A DNA stretch of 64,000 nucleotides from Gemmatimonadota bacterium (lineage in GTDB: Bacteria; Gemmatimonadota; Gemmatimonadetes; Longimicrobiales; Gaopeijiaceae): assembly GCA_030827315.1 (NCBI GenBank), contig JAURER010000007.1, forward strand, positions 1 through 64,000, written 5' to 3'. Both the position numbers and the translations under genes were made by a program. The notes under the pieces are model-generated. The model saw nothing but the letters and a program-made list of their open reading frames with translations. It made no database searches and was not told where the DNA came from. Positions 43,331 to 52,530 of this stretch are shown in pieces (within the stretch, counting starts at the first letter, position 1; every line of letters starts with the position of its first letter).

Positions 43331-43713
43331 CCGCACGTTCGTTGCGAACGACGCTCGCGATCGCGGTACTTCTCGTGACGGCGGGGTGCGCGTCGTCCGG
43401 GCGCACGGTCCGCGGCCGTCAGCCGTTCACGGACGTGAGGGCCTCCACCGTTCGCGTGATCGTGCAAAACCGGAATTTCTCGGATGCCAGGCTCTACTAC
43501 TCGCGCCGTGGCGCCCGGATGGCGCTCGGCGTGGTGGGTGGCAAGAGCGACGCCGAGTTCGTGATCGATTGGGACTTCCCCGACGTGATGCAGATCGAGA
43601 TCGACCTGCTCGCCGGACCGCGCTGCGTGACCGAGGAGCTCCCCGTCGATCCGGGCGACATTCTCGAGCTCCAGATCGCCTCGGTCTTCACCGACACGCG
43701 CGGCTGTCGCTGA
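43327..43713 (+). CDS. putative small lipoprotein, second of a tandem pair
   Basis: A 128-residue exported protein with lipobox VTAGCASS. It aligns by eye with the upstream protein: 'VRVIVQNRNFSDARLYYSRR', 'ALGVVGGKSDAEFVIDWDF', 'IEIDLLAGPRCVTEELPV', sharing the IxxQNxxFxD and GKSD words. It looks like a product of local duplication. The GTG start is set by the 4-base overlap with the previous stop. Function is unknown. Confidence 0.72.
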   Translation: MTARSLRTTLAIAVLLVTAGCASSGRTVRGRQPFTDVRASTVRVIVQNRNFSDARLYYSRRGARMALGVVGGKSDAEFVIDWDFPDVMQIEIDLLAGPRCVTEELPVDPGDILELQIASVFTDTRGCR

Positions 43714-43725
43714 CGAACCCGTCGC

Positions 43726-44901
43726 TCAGGCGTAGAGCAGGTACGGCCGGACGGACGCCTCGAAGTCGCTGATCTCCGAGTCGATCCCCGCCAGAATCTC
43801 GTCCACGCCGGCGCCGGCGTCGACGCCCTCGCGCAGCCCCGAGTGCCCCCAGAGGATGTCGATCGGCGCGAGCACCTCCTCGTACTCGTAGGGCGGCGGT
43901 CTCCAGTCGAAGTCGAGCGGCGCGAGCGCGCGGCAGGCACGGAGGATCGCGACGGCCGCGCGCACGGATCGCACGGCCGAGGAGTCGGTTACGTGCAGCT
44001 GCCCACCCCCGCACCTCACCCCATGGTGCTTCTGAAAGGTGGGCTCGAACCAGCACGGCCGGAGCGCGACGCCGGGCCCGAGGTCGCCTTCCACGGCCCG
44101 CGCGAGCGCGTACGGATCGAGGTACGGCGCTCCGAACAGCTCGAAGGGCTTCGTGGTACCCCGACCTTCGGAGAGGTTGGTGCCCTCGACGAGCACCATC
44201 CCCGGGTACACGTCGCACGAGGCGGGCGTCGGCAGATTGGGACTGGGCAGAACCCAGGGCAGCCCGGTCGAGGTCCAAGGCATGGATCGCCGCCACCCGA
44301 CGCACTCGACCACCTCGAGCTCGCACCCGATCCCTCGCTCCACGTTCAGCCAGCGCGCGAGTTCCCCGGCGGTGAGACCGTGCCGGAGGGGAACGGGGTG
44401 GAGACCTACGAACGACTCGAACCCCGGGCGCAGGACCGGCCCTTCCCGCACGACTCCACCCACCGGATTCGGGCGATCGAGCACGACGAACGGGATGCCC
44501 GCCTCGGCGCAGGCTTCCATGGCGAGCGCCATCGTCCACACGAATGTGTAGACGCGCACGCCCACGTCCTGAAGGTCGAACAGCAGTGCGTCCAGTCCGG
44601 AGAGCATCTCCGGCGTGGGCTTGCGCACGTCGCTGTAGAGGGAGTGGACGGGCAGGCCCGTGACCGGGTCGGTGTCGTGCTCGGACTCGATCATGTTGTC
44701 CTGCTTCTCGCCCCGCGCCCCGTGCTGCGGCCCGAACAGCGCCTCGATCCGATATCCCTGCGCCAGGAGGACGTCGGCCGAGAAGCGCAGTCCCGAGTCG
44801 ACGGAGGCCGGGTGCAGCACCAGCCCGAGACGTCGGTTGCGGAGATGGGCGAGTCGCTCGCCGGCCGACTCCAGCCCCGGCCGGACCGCGGGCTGTCTCA
44901 T
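43726..44901 (-). CDS. namZ: NamZ-like exo-beta-N-acetylmuramidase (DUF1343, GH171)
   Basis: A 391-residue protein with the DUF1343 pattern: 'LGLVLHPASVDSGLRF', 'FGPQHGARGEKQDNM', 'HSLYSDVRKPTPEML', 'LFDLQDVGVRVYTFVWTM', 'SPNLPTPASCDVYPGMVLVEG'. NamZ removes terminal MurNAc from muropeptide glycans during cell-wall recycling. No signal peptide is evident in this copy, whereas many homologues are exported, so the compartment is uncertain. The ATG overlaps the stop of the large Asp-box gene (ATGA). Confidence 0.9.
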   Translation of the reverse strand: MRQPAVRPGLESAGERLAHLRNRRLGLVLHPASVDSGLRFSADVLLAQGYRIEALFGPQHGARGEKQDNMIESEHDTDPVTGLPVHSLYSDVRKPTPEMLSGLDALLFDLQDVGVRVYTFVWTMALAMEACAEAGIPFVVLDRPNPVGGVVREGPVLRPGFESFVGLHPVPLRHGLTAGELARWLNVERGIGCELEVVECVGWRRSMPWTSTGLPWVLPSPNLPTPASCDVYPGMVLVEGTNLSEGRGTTKPFELFGAPYLDPYALARAVEGDLGPGVALRPCWFEPTFQKHHGVRCGGGQLHVTDSSAVRSVRAAVAILRACRALAPLDFDWRPPPYEYEEVLAPIDILWGHSGLREGVDAGAGVDEILAGIDSEISDFEASVRPYLLYA

Positions 44902-47639
44902 GGCGCCATGCCGCGAACGACGGCCACGGTGGTCGTGTACTCGCGACCCCCGGCCCGCAGGACCGCCGTATAGCTACCCGGCTCGACCCAGTTCGCCCGT
45001 CGGAAGAATCCCTCCGAAGTCGTGCCACCCCGCTCGAGATTCCACTCGACGCGGTTGAGTCCCGTCCGGCCCCGGGCTTCGAGGCGCGCGACCGTTCCCC
45101 CGTCCGCGTCCAGGATCTCGACCTCCACCTCGGCGTCCTCGCCGAGCCAGTAGTGGACCCAGGCACTCCTCACGCGCTGGCCGCCCCCCCCTCGACGGAC
45201 CGCGGGCAGCGACCCCGCCTCCGCCGCGAAGAGATGCGCCGGACTCGCGGTAACGGCCGGGGTCAGCTGCTGCAACTGACGGACGTCGAAGGCGAACATG
45301 CCCTGACCGTGCGTGCCGGCGATCATGAGATCCTCACGCGGATGGATCACGAGATCGTGGACGAAGGTGCTCGGCATGCCGCTGGCGAGCGCGTGCCAGG
45401 TGGCTCCCCGATCGAGCGAGACGTACACGCCCACGTCGGTGCCGAGGTAGAGCAGATCGGGGTTCCGTGTGTCCTCGCGGACGACATTGACCGGACCGAA
45501 GGGGACGCCATCCGAGAGACTCTCCCACGTGCGCCCGTAATTCGTCGAACGCCATACATACGCTGCAAAGTCGTCGTCCCTGCGTCCGTTCTGCGTCACG
45601 TAGACGGTCGCCTCGTCATACGCCGAGGCGACGATCTCGGAGGTGAATCGGTCCGGGTGCAGACCCTCGGTGATCTCGACCCACTCGGCCCGGGGTCCAC
45701 GCATGACGTGCACGCGACCGTCGTCGGTGCCGGCGTAGAGCAGCCCCTCGGCGAGCGGGGATTCGGCGAGCGCCGTGATGGTCTGGAACTGGATGTCACC
45801 CAGGCGCGCGGGGTCCGCGTGGCTGAGGTCGGGCGAGATCCGCTCCCAGTCGTCACCGCGGTTGCGGGACCGGAAGACGAAGTTCATCCCGTGATAGATC
45901 GTGTTCGGGTCGTGCGGAGACAGAATGAAGTGAGCGAGCCACTGGCCCCGCAGCGGGGGCTGGCCCGGTTCAGGGAGCGGAACGATCGAAGCGGTCTCGC
46001 CGGTGGCGATGTCGGTGCGGGTGAGCGAGCCGTAGAAGCCGGCCGAATAGACCAGATCCGGGTCACGCGGATCGACGGCATGGTGGCTCCCCTCCCCGCC
46101 CGGGGCGTTGTTCCAAGCCACCGCCGGAATGGCGTGACGCCCCGTGCTCAGGTCGACGACCCCGGAGTACGACCCGTGGTCCTGGACCGAGCCGTACACG
46201 CGGAACGGGTCGCCGAGGTCGTAGTTCACGTTGAAGAAGGTGACGATCGGGAGTTCGACGAAGAAGCGCCAGTTCTCGCCGCCGTCGTACGAGACGTACG
46301 CTCCGCCGTCGTTGTTGTTGACGAGATAGTCGGAGTTGTTCGGATCGATCCAGAGCCCGTGATGGTCGACGTGCATGCCGGTGAGCCGACGGAAGCTCCG
46401 TCCTCCGTCCTCCGAGACATGTAGCTGCACCCCCATCACGTAGATCTTTTCGTGGTCGTTGGGATCGACGCGGATCTGGCCGAACACCCACCCGTAGGTG
46501 CCGCCCAGGTTCTCCATGTACTCGCCGTCCTCGCTGGCCTGGCTCCACGTCGATCCCCCGTCGTTGGAACGGAAGACGGTCGCACCGCGGATGATCCCCC
46601 CGCGCGGCTGCCCGTAGGCGTCGAGCTGTCCTCCCGGAGCCTCGCGCGCGATCTCGTAGTTGTCGACGAACGCGTAGACCGTCTCCGGACGGGACCGCGC
46701 GATGTCGATCCCGATGCGGCCGCGGTAGCGGGCCTCGGGAAGCCCCCGGTTCACCTGCGCCCACGTCACGCCGCCGTCGGTGCTCTTCCACACGCCCGAG
46801 CCGGTGAAGTACTCCTCCGAACCGGTGAACGCCGGCTCGTTGCGGGGATCGTTGAACTTGGCCCGACGCCGTTGCCAGGTCGCGGCGTACAGCGTATTCG
46901 GATCGGTCGGGTGAATCACCAGATCGATGGCGCCCGTCATGTCGTCGACGTAGAGGACCCGGCTCCAGGTCTGGCCTCCGTCCGTGGTCCGATAGACGCC
47001 GCGATCCGGGTTGTCACGGTACTCGTGTCCGCTGGCCGCGACCCAGACGACGTCGGGGTCGGCCGGATGCACGACGATCCGCGCGATCGTCTGCGTCTCG
47101 GTGAGCCCCATGTGCGTCCAGCTGGCCCCCGCGTCGTTCGACCGCCAGACGCCGGCCCCGGCATGCGAGCTGCGGAAGATGTTCGCCTCGCCCGTGCCCA
47201 CCCACACCTGGTCCGGATCCGACGGCGCGATCGCGATGTCGCCGATCGACGCGGTGATCTGGTCCTCGAAGACGTTCTCCCACGTGACGCCCTCATTGGT
47301 GGTCTTCCACACCCCGCCCGCGGCGCCCCCGACGTACATGGTGTACGTCTGGCCGCGCGGCTCAGCGACCGCGACGTCCGTGACCCTCCCGCTGATGTTC
47401 GTGGGACCGAGACGCTGCCACGCCAGCGTCCCGAAGGGCGATGCCTCCACCATGTCCCGATGCAGCGGCCAGCGCTCGAGTCGCTCCGTGGCCGACATGC
47501 GGTCCGACTGGGCGTAAACGGGCACGGCGAGCATCGTGCACAACAGCGCGAGCGCAGGCAGGACGAAGGACGAACGGGTCTTCGAGTGGACCGGACGACG
47601 CGCACGGCACGGTCCGGCGAAGGGAAGGAAACGGCGCAT
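44898..47639 (-). CDS. secreted Asp-box (sialidase/VPS10-like) beta-propeller protein
   Basis: A 913-residue protein with a signal peptide (LLCTMLAVPVYAQ). It has many BNR/Asp-box repeats of the SxDxGxTW type, such as KTTNEGVTWENVF, RSNDAGASWTHMG, KSTDGGVTWAQV and SLDRGATWHAL, that build one or two beta propellers. A C-terminal beta domain (VEVEILDADGGTVARLEARG, 'GLNRVEWNLE') completes it. Such proteins are abundant in Gemmatimonadota and Bacteroidota. Their ligands are mostly unknown, and no sialidase catalytic residues are evident. Coupling to namZ may hint at a cell-wall or glycan role. Confidence 0.9.
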   Translation of the reverse strand: MRRFLPFAGPCRARRPVHSKTRSSFVLPALALLCTMLAVPVYAQSDRMSATERLERWPLHRDMVEASPFGTLAWQRLGPTNISGRVTDVAVAEPRGQTYTMYVGGAAGGVWKTTNEGVTWENVFEDQITASIGDIAIAPSDPDQVWVGTGEANIFRSSHAGAGVWRSNDAGASWTHMGLTETQTIARIVVHPADPDVVWVAASGHEYRDNPDRGVYRTTDGGQTWSRVLYVDDMTGAIDLVIHPTDPNTLYAATWQRRRAKFNDPRNEPAFTGSEEYFTGSGVWKSTDGGVTWAQVNRGLPEARYRGRIGIDIARSRPETVYAFVDNYEIAREAPGGQLDAYGQPRGGIIRGATVFRSNDGGSTWSQASEDGEYMENLGGTYGWVFGQIRVDPNDHEKIYVMGVQLHVSEDGGRSFRRLTGMHVDHHGLWIDPNNSDYLVNNNDGGAYVSYDGGENWRFFVELPIVTFFNVNYDLGDPFRVYGSVQDHGSYSGVVDLSTGRHAIPAVAWNNAPGGEGSHHAVDPRDPDLVYSAGFYGSLTRTDIATGETASIVPLPEPGQPPLRGQWLAHFILSPHDPNTIYHGMNFVFRSRNRGDDWERISPDLSHADPARLGDIQFQTITALAESPLAEGLLYAGTDDGRVHVMRGPRAEWVEITEGLHPDRFTSEIVASAYDEATVYVTQNGRRDDDFAAYVWRSTNYGRTWESLSDGVPFGPVNVVREDTRNPDLLYLGTDVGVYVSLDRGATWHALASGMPSTFVHDLVIHPREDLMIAGTHGQGMFAFDVRQLQQLTPAVTASPAHLFAAEAGSLPAVRRGGGGQRVRSAWVHYWLGEDAEVEVEILDADGGTVARLEARGRTGLNRVEWNLERGGTTSEGFFRRANWVEPGSYTAVLRAGGREYTTTVAVVRGMAP

Positions 47640-47713
47640 GGATCGCTGCGGGCTCGGGTCGGCGTGCGCGCCGGAAGGGCGCGCGGACGGGACCCGAAGC
47701 TACGAACCCGGAC

Positions 47714-49426
47714 TCAGCGCGGCGAGATCTCCAGAACCCGGACCACACCCACCTCGTACGACGGAATCGTCAACTCGAAGTCGTCGGAGCGCGAATCCCC
47801 GTGCACCGCGTACATCGTGATCCTCTGGCCGGTGGGCACGTTGCAGAAGCGGAACGCACCGCTCTGCTCCGCGGTCGCCTCGAAGCCATCGGTCGTCTCG
47901 CCGAGCAGCGGCAGATTGTTGATCTCGATGTCGCCACCGCCCCCGGCGAAATAGCCGACCCACTGGATCCGAACGGTGGCGTCCGGTACGGGCCGACCTC
48001 GCGAGTCGACCACGGTGCCCATCAGGACGGCGGACGCCTCGGCGCGCTCGGTGCCGCGGCATGCCTCGAAGAAGACGTCACCGATGGACGGCATGTGGTA
48101 CTCGAGCGAAGACATCTCCCCCCGGATCACGTCACGCGTCACCGGCTCGGGCAGGAAGCCCAGCTGCTCCAGGTCGGAAGCCACGAAACGAACCTGATAC
48201 CGACCGGCCGTCAGTCCGGTGATGGAGAAGGAGCCCTCGGCGGTGGTGTAGACCTCCTGGTTGGAACCGATCACGCCCACGCGTACGCCGCGCATGGGTG
48301 CCCCGAGGCTGTCCGTCACCACGCCCTCGATCCCCCCCGTCTCCGCACGCTGTCCGAGGCTGCGACCGCCGGCCTCCCGGGCCGCGACAACCAGTCCGCC
48401 CGTCTGGTGGTACTGCGCCACGTAAGGAAGCGTATTGCCCTGGAAGTCCGTCTGGGTCGACATGACCGGCATGCGGATCCACCACTCCGGCACGATCCAC
48501 ATCCCGTTGGGCATGCGCTCGAAGTCGACGCGCCCACCCACGTCCGGCGTCATCATCTCCGGCTGAAGGAACTGATACTGAAAGTCGAGCCATCCGAGCT
48601 CCGCAGTCTCCGAGTCGATCCAGAGCGTGCCCGCGATGTCCGGCACGCTCTTGTCGTCGCCCGTCGGCTCGAAGCCGAGGCCCACGAAGTTCGTCGCCGG
48701 GTCGCGACCGGCCAGGCGGAAGCAGTGTGCGTCGAGGAACTCATCCGAGAGGAGGACATCGGCATCAGGCGCGTAGTACACGTAGTCGCGCCCGTCTCGC
48801 TGCACGTATCCGTTGATCGCGAGATCGTCCGCAGGCCTGCTCTCGAAGGGCGTCGCCATGTACCCCTCCCGCTTCACCTGCTGCTCGTCGAGGATCACGC
48901 CGCCGCGGTTGAGTTGCCGCTCGTAGCGGATGAGCTCGTAACGGTACGTGCCGCGCTGATCGGTGAACGCAGCCGCGGACAGGGCCTTGCGCGCCTCGTC
49001 CCAGACCTGGGCGACGACGAGCCCCTCTCCCCCGGGACGGACCCGGCATCGACCGGCCTCGAGCTCGACCTCGAGCCCCTCGAGCTGGATTGCGCTCGAC
49101 TCGAGGCGGAACTCGTCGGTGTGCGTCATACCCGATCGCAGGTCGAACAGGTCGCTCTCGGCGGTGCTCATGCCGATCATCTCCACCCGCACGCGGTAGG
49201 CCCCCGCCGGCACGTTCGTGAACAGCGCCCTGCCCCGTTCATCCGTGAGCGTGTTCTTCACCGTGCCCCCCCCGGCGTCGACCAGGTACGCGAGCGCACC
49301 GAACGTCGGCTGCATCGACTCCCTCTCGACCACGCGTACCACGACGGTCTGGGCCTCGGCCTGGAAGGGGAGGCCGAAAACGAGAACAGCGAGCCCGCGG
49401 GCGATGAGACGGTATCGGTTACGCAT
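47714..49426 (-). CDS. exported protein with CarboxypepD_reg-like domains
   Basis: A 570-residue protein from ATG 49426 with a signal peptide (GLAVLVFGLPFQAEAQ). At least three Ig-like CarboxypepD-regulatory domains are seen: near the start (LTDERGRALFTNVPAGAYRV), in the middle (GIEGVVTDSLGAPMRGVRVG, then EGSFSITGLTAGRYQV), and at the end (GTVVDSRGRPVPDATVRIQW). No plug or barrel is visible, so it is not a TonB receptor. It is likely a periplasmic or surface scaffold. It lies 74 bases downstream of the Asp-box gene's start region on the same strand. Confidence 0.82.
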   Translation of the reverse strand: MRNRYRLIARGLAVLVFGLPFQAEAQTVVVRVVERESMQPTFGALAYLVDAGGGTVKNTLTDERGRALFTNVPAGAYRVRVEMIGMSTAESDLFDLRSGMTHTDEFRLESSAIQLEGLEVELEAGRCRVRPGGEGLVVAQVWDEARKALSAAAFTDQRGTYRYELIRYERQLNRGGVILDEQQVKREGYMATPFESRPADDLAINGYVQRDGRDYVYYAPDADVLLSDEFLDAHCFRLAGRDPATNFVGLGFEPTGDDKSVPDIAGTLWIDSETAELGWLDFQYQFLQPEMMTPDVGGRVDFERMPNGMWIVPEWWIRMPVMSTQTDFQGNTLPYVAQYHQTGGLVVAAREAGGRSLGQRAETGGIEGVVTDSLGAPMRGVRVGVIGSNQEVYTTAEGSFSITGLTAGRYQVRFVASDLEQLGFLPEPVTRDVIRGEMSSLEYHMPSIGDVFFEACRGTERAEASAVLMGTVVDSRGRPVPDATVRIQWVGYFAGGGGDIEINNLPLLGETTDGFEATAEQSGAFRFCNVPTGQRITMYAVHGDSRSDDFELTIPSYEVGVVRVLEISPR

Positions 49427-49499
49427 AATCGGGTACGGCGAGGCTGACAGGAGGAGGTACCACACTGGTACGGACACGGCGGTCCGCGGTTCCGCTGGC

Positions 49500-50216
49500 T
49501 CAGCCGTGGTGCCCGCTTCGTTTCCAGACGTGCATGCGGTAGGAGAGGAATCCCTCCTCGAGCCCCGTCCGGAGCGCATCGCCGGCGATCATGTTTCCGA
49601 ATAGCGGGATGCCGACGAGGCCGGCCGCCCTCAGGACGGGGCTGACCAGGGCGATCGCCCGGTCGCGGACGCGGCGAAGACGCACGAGTGCGGAGAGATC
49701 CACCGCGCGTTCCAGAGCGAAGCCCGCGGCGGCGGCCGCCGCCTCGCTCGCTTGGGGCGTGCACACGCTTGGAACGCGCCAGCCGTCCTGGAAGTCGCGC
49801 ACCCGCCGGCGTCGACGGGCGTCGAGCTTCTCGAGCGGCTCGGACAGAAAGTCGTCGACGACAACGAGCAGCCCCCCTGGGCGTAGCGACCGCGCGGCGG
49901 CCCGGAAGAAGCGCTCCGGGGTATCGGAATGGACGAAGGACTCGATCGCCACGCCCACGTCGAAGTCCCGGCCGAGCTCGTCGTCCTGGAAGTCGGCCCG
50001 TGCGAACGTGCACCGCGACGCGAGGCCGAGGGAGTCCGCAAGCGCTCGGGCGCGTCCGACCTGACGCGTACTGATCGTGACGCCATGCAGGACCGCCCGC
50101 GGCCAGCGCTCGGCCATCCCGAACACCGTTCCGCCCACGCCGCACCCCAGATCCACGAGCCGGAACGCGTCTCCAGGCCCGAGGCGCTCGATTTCCCGGG
50201 CGAGGAGGTCGTGCAC
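49500..50216 (-). CDS. SAM-dependent methyltransferase whose N-terminus lacks a normal start codon
   Basis: The class I methyltransferase core has motif I LVDLGCGVGGT (residues 20-30 from the GTG at 50216), 'FDVGVAIESFVHSD' and 'LRPGGLLVVVDDF'. It resembles gamma-tocopherol or cyclopropane-type methyltransferases. The same frame continues upstream with protein-like sequence (VARYYDASTWRFLLAGPG, then HKARTIHRELWGPGVESRSE) to about 50342, matching the usual N-terminus, yet no ATG, GTG or TTG occurs there. The true start may be lost by mutation, use a rare codon, or be masked by a sequence error. Confidence 0.75.
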   Translation of the reverse strand: MHDLLAREIERLGPGDAFRLVDLGCGVGGTVFGMAERWPRAVLHGVTISTRQVGRARALADSLGLASRCTFARADFQDDELGRDFDVGVAIESFVHSDTPERFFRAAARSLRPGGLLVVVDDFLSEPLEKLDARRRRRVRDFQDGWRVPSVCTPQASEAAAAAAGFALERAVDLSALVRLRRVRDRAIALVSPVLRAAGLVGIPLFGNMIAGDALRTGLEEGFLSYRMHVWKRSGHHG

Positions 50217-50392
50217 GTGCTCGACCGCCTCGGACCTCGACTCGACCCCCGGGCCCCAGAGCTCCCGGTGGATGGTACGCGCTTTATGCCCCGGGCCGGC
50301 GAGGAGGAATCGCCACGTGCTCGCGTCGTAGTAGCGAGCGACGGCGCTCCTCCCCCCCGCCTCCCGACCGCCGGCGCCGGTTCCGCGGCCGG

Positions 50393-51829
50393 CTACTGGG
50401 CGATCCCTCCGCCCGTGAGTGCCTTCACGAGCCGATACAGGAATTCCTGTCCCTCGTAGAAGTTCTGGATGCTGATCCGCTCGTCCTGGCCGTGGGCCCG
50501 GACGTCGTCCATGTCGCCGAAGAGGCCGCTCACGCCGTACACCGGAATGCCCTCACGGCGCAGGTAGAGGCCGTCCGTCGCGCCCGTGGACATGACGGGC
50601 AGAACCGTGACCCCGGGCCACATTTGCTCGGTGATCCGCTGGATGGGACCCATGACCTCGTCGGTGAGCGGCGAAGGGGGGCTGGGCGTGGCCTGTCCGG
50701 CCCCGACGACCTCGACGTCATACGGCGCGGCGAGCTCCTGCAGCGTCGCCTGGACCTCCTCGGGGTCGTGCGACGGGAAGATGCGGCAGTTCACGGTCGC
50801 CTCCGCCAGCTGCGGCAGCGCATTCTGCGCGTGCCCACCTCGCAGCATGGTCGCCACGCAGGTCGTACGAAGACGGGAGTAGTAGCCGGGCTCCTGGGAG
50901 AGCACCTCGTCGGCGGCCGCGTCGGCCGGATTCGAGACAATGCGGCGCATGGCCTCGCCCATCTCTCCGCCTACCAGATCCGCCGAGCCCGAAAAGAAGG
51001 CCTCGGTCACTTCGTTGAGCATGACCGGGAAGTCGTGGTTCTGCACTGCGAGCAGCGCACCGGAGAGGTCGTAGATGGCATTCTTGGGAACCGGGAGCGA
51101 GGAGTGCCCGCCCGGGTTCGTGCCCCGGAAGGTGAACGACTGGAACTTCTTCTCCGCGGCCTGAACGTTGTTCGAGATCTTGCGACCGTCCTTCTCCATG
51201 CCGCCACCGCCCTCGTTGAGCGCATACGCCGCATCGATCAGGTCGCGGTGTTCCTCCAGGAGGTATGCCACGCCGTTGCGGGGTCCGCCTTCCTCGTCGG
51301 CAGTCAGGGCGACGATGATGTCGCGGTCGGGTACGAAGCCTTCCTGCTTCATGCGGATGAGGTTCGCCGTGTAGATGGCCGCCTCGTCCTTGTCGTCGGT
51401 GACGCCGCGACCGTAGTAGAAGCCGTCGCGCTCGAGGAAGGTGAACGGATCCAGATCTGGGCTCCAGTCCTCGGGCAGGGCCTCCACCACATCGATGTGC
51501 GCGAGAAGGAGCACGGGCTTCTGCCCCGAGTCACGCCCCCTGTAGCGCGCAACCAGGTTGCCCTTGGTGGGCGCATCGTCGGGCACGAGCACGTGCACGT
51601 CTTCCTCGGGGAAGCCAGCGTCGAGAAGGTGACGCGCGAGCGCGCGGGCCGCGGTGGTATTGTTCCCCCGCTCCGAGTTGGTCGTGTTGATCTCGATGAG
51701 CTCGGAGAAGATGTCGCGCGCCAGGTCCATGTACTCCTGCGGTGGCGTCGTCTGCGCGCGAGCCGCATTCGGCAGCGAGAGCGCAAAGGCCAGTGCCACG
51801 GCCGCGAATATGCTCGATGCGTTCCTCAT
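50393..51829 (-). CDS. exported M20 family metallopeptidase
   Basis: A 478-residue protein with a signal peptide (AAVALAFALSLPNAARAQ). Zinc-site residues are His111 and Asp113 in LLAHIDVVEALPEDW, the bridging Asp in GRGVTDDKDE, Glu179-Glu180 in TADEEGGPRNG, and later 'ALNEGGGG' and the C-terminal His in RAHGQDERISI. A dimerisation lid domain is inserted in the middle. Related exported enzymes cut peptides or acyl-amino acids in the periplasm. Confidence 0.92.
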   Translation of the reverse strand: MRNASSIFAAVALAFALSLPNAARAQTTPPQEYMDLARDIFSELIEINTTNSERGNNTTAARALARHLLDAGFPEEDVHVLVPDDAPTKGNLVARYRGRDSGQKPVLLLAHIDVVEALPEDWSPDLDPFTFLERDGFYYGRGVTDDKDEAAIYTANLIRMKQEGFVPDRDIIVALTADEEGGPRNGVAYLLEEHRDLIDAAYALNEGGGGMEKDGRKISNNVQAAEKKFQSFTFRGTNPGGHSSLPVPKNAIYDLSGALLAVQNHDFPVMLNEVTEAFFSGSADLVGGEMGEAMRRIVSNPADAAADEVLSQEPGYYSRLRTTCVATMLRGGHAQNALPQLAEATVNCRIFPSHDPEEVQATLQELAAPYDVEVVGAGQATPSPPSPLTDEVMGPIQRITEQMWPGVTVLPVMSTGATDGLYLRREGIPVYGVSGLFGDMDDVRAHGQDERISIQNFYEGQEFLYRLVKALTGGGIAQ

Positions 51830-51871
51830 GTCGTTCCTCTCAGGTCGTTCGGTCGTCGAGTGCCCGGATCT

Positions 51872-52432
51872 TCAGGACACCCAGGTCGTGAGCTCCGCTG
51901 CGCCGCGCCGGGGCTTGGCTTCGGGAACCGAGGCCGGCTCCCCGAGCGTGATCGTGGCGACGATCCTCTCGCCCTCGGGCACGCCCACCGCCGCGCGTGC
52001 CCCGGGATCGTCCATGACCGCGCCGCTCTTCACGTGCGTCCCGAGACCCAGCGCGTGCGCGGCGAGGCTCAGGTTCTGGATCGCCATCCAGGTGGCCGCG
52101 TAGTCCTCCTCCCGGATCTCCGGATTCTCGTCGACGACCACGGAGACTGCGAGCATGGCGGGAAGGTCGCGATGGGACTGCTCGACCTTCGCGATCACGG
52201 CGGCCGCGGCCGCCGCTTCCTCCACCCGCTTCGCCTTCCGGTGCCCGAGCACGCGCCCGTAGCCGGCCCGAGCCTCCGGCCCGAGCACGTAGAAGCGCCA
52301 CGGCTGCGTCATCCGGTGGTTCGGCGCCAGTACCGCTGCGGAGAGCATCCGCTCGATCTGCTCGGAGGCGACCTCGCGGTCCGTGAACTCCTTGATCGAA
52401 CGGCGTGCGGAGATGGTATCGAAGATGTCCAT
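51872..52432 (-). CDS. nitroreductase family protein
   Basis: A 186-residue flavoprotein from ATG 52432, where the conserved start MDIFDTISARRSIKEF begins. 'LSAAVLAPNHRMTQPWRFYV' is the FMN-binding loop, and 'ATWMAIQNLSLAAHALGLGTHV' and 'GVPEGERIVATITLGEP' complete the family pattern. It would use NAD(P)H to reduce nitro, quinone or similar substrates. An in-frame start at 52513 adds 27 less conserved residues. The gene is divergent from the chimeric ORF at 52531. Confidence 0.9.
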   Translation of the reverse strand: MDIFDTISARRSIKEFTDREVASEQIERMLSAAVLAPNHRMTQPWRFYVLGPEARAGYGRVLGHRKAKRVEEAAAAAAVIAKVEQSHRDLPAMLAVSVVVDENPEIREEDYAATWMAIQNLSLAAHALGLGTHVKSGAVMDDPGARAAVGVPEGERIVATITLGEPASVPEAKPRRGAAELTTWVS

Positions 52433-52530
52433 GGATTCTGCCGGCGGGAGGTTGCGATCGAAGCGCAGACCGGAATGTGCGGAGAGGTAGCGCTCTGGAA
52501 AAGTCGTCGCCATCCGCGGACCGTCGGCTC

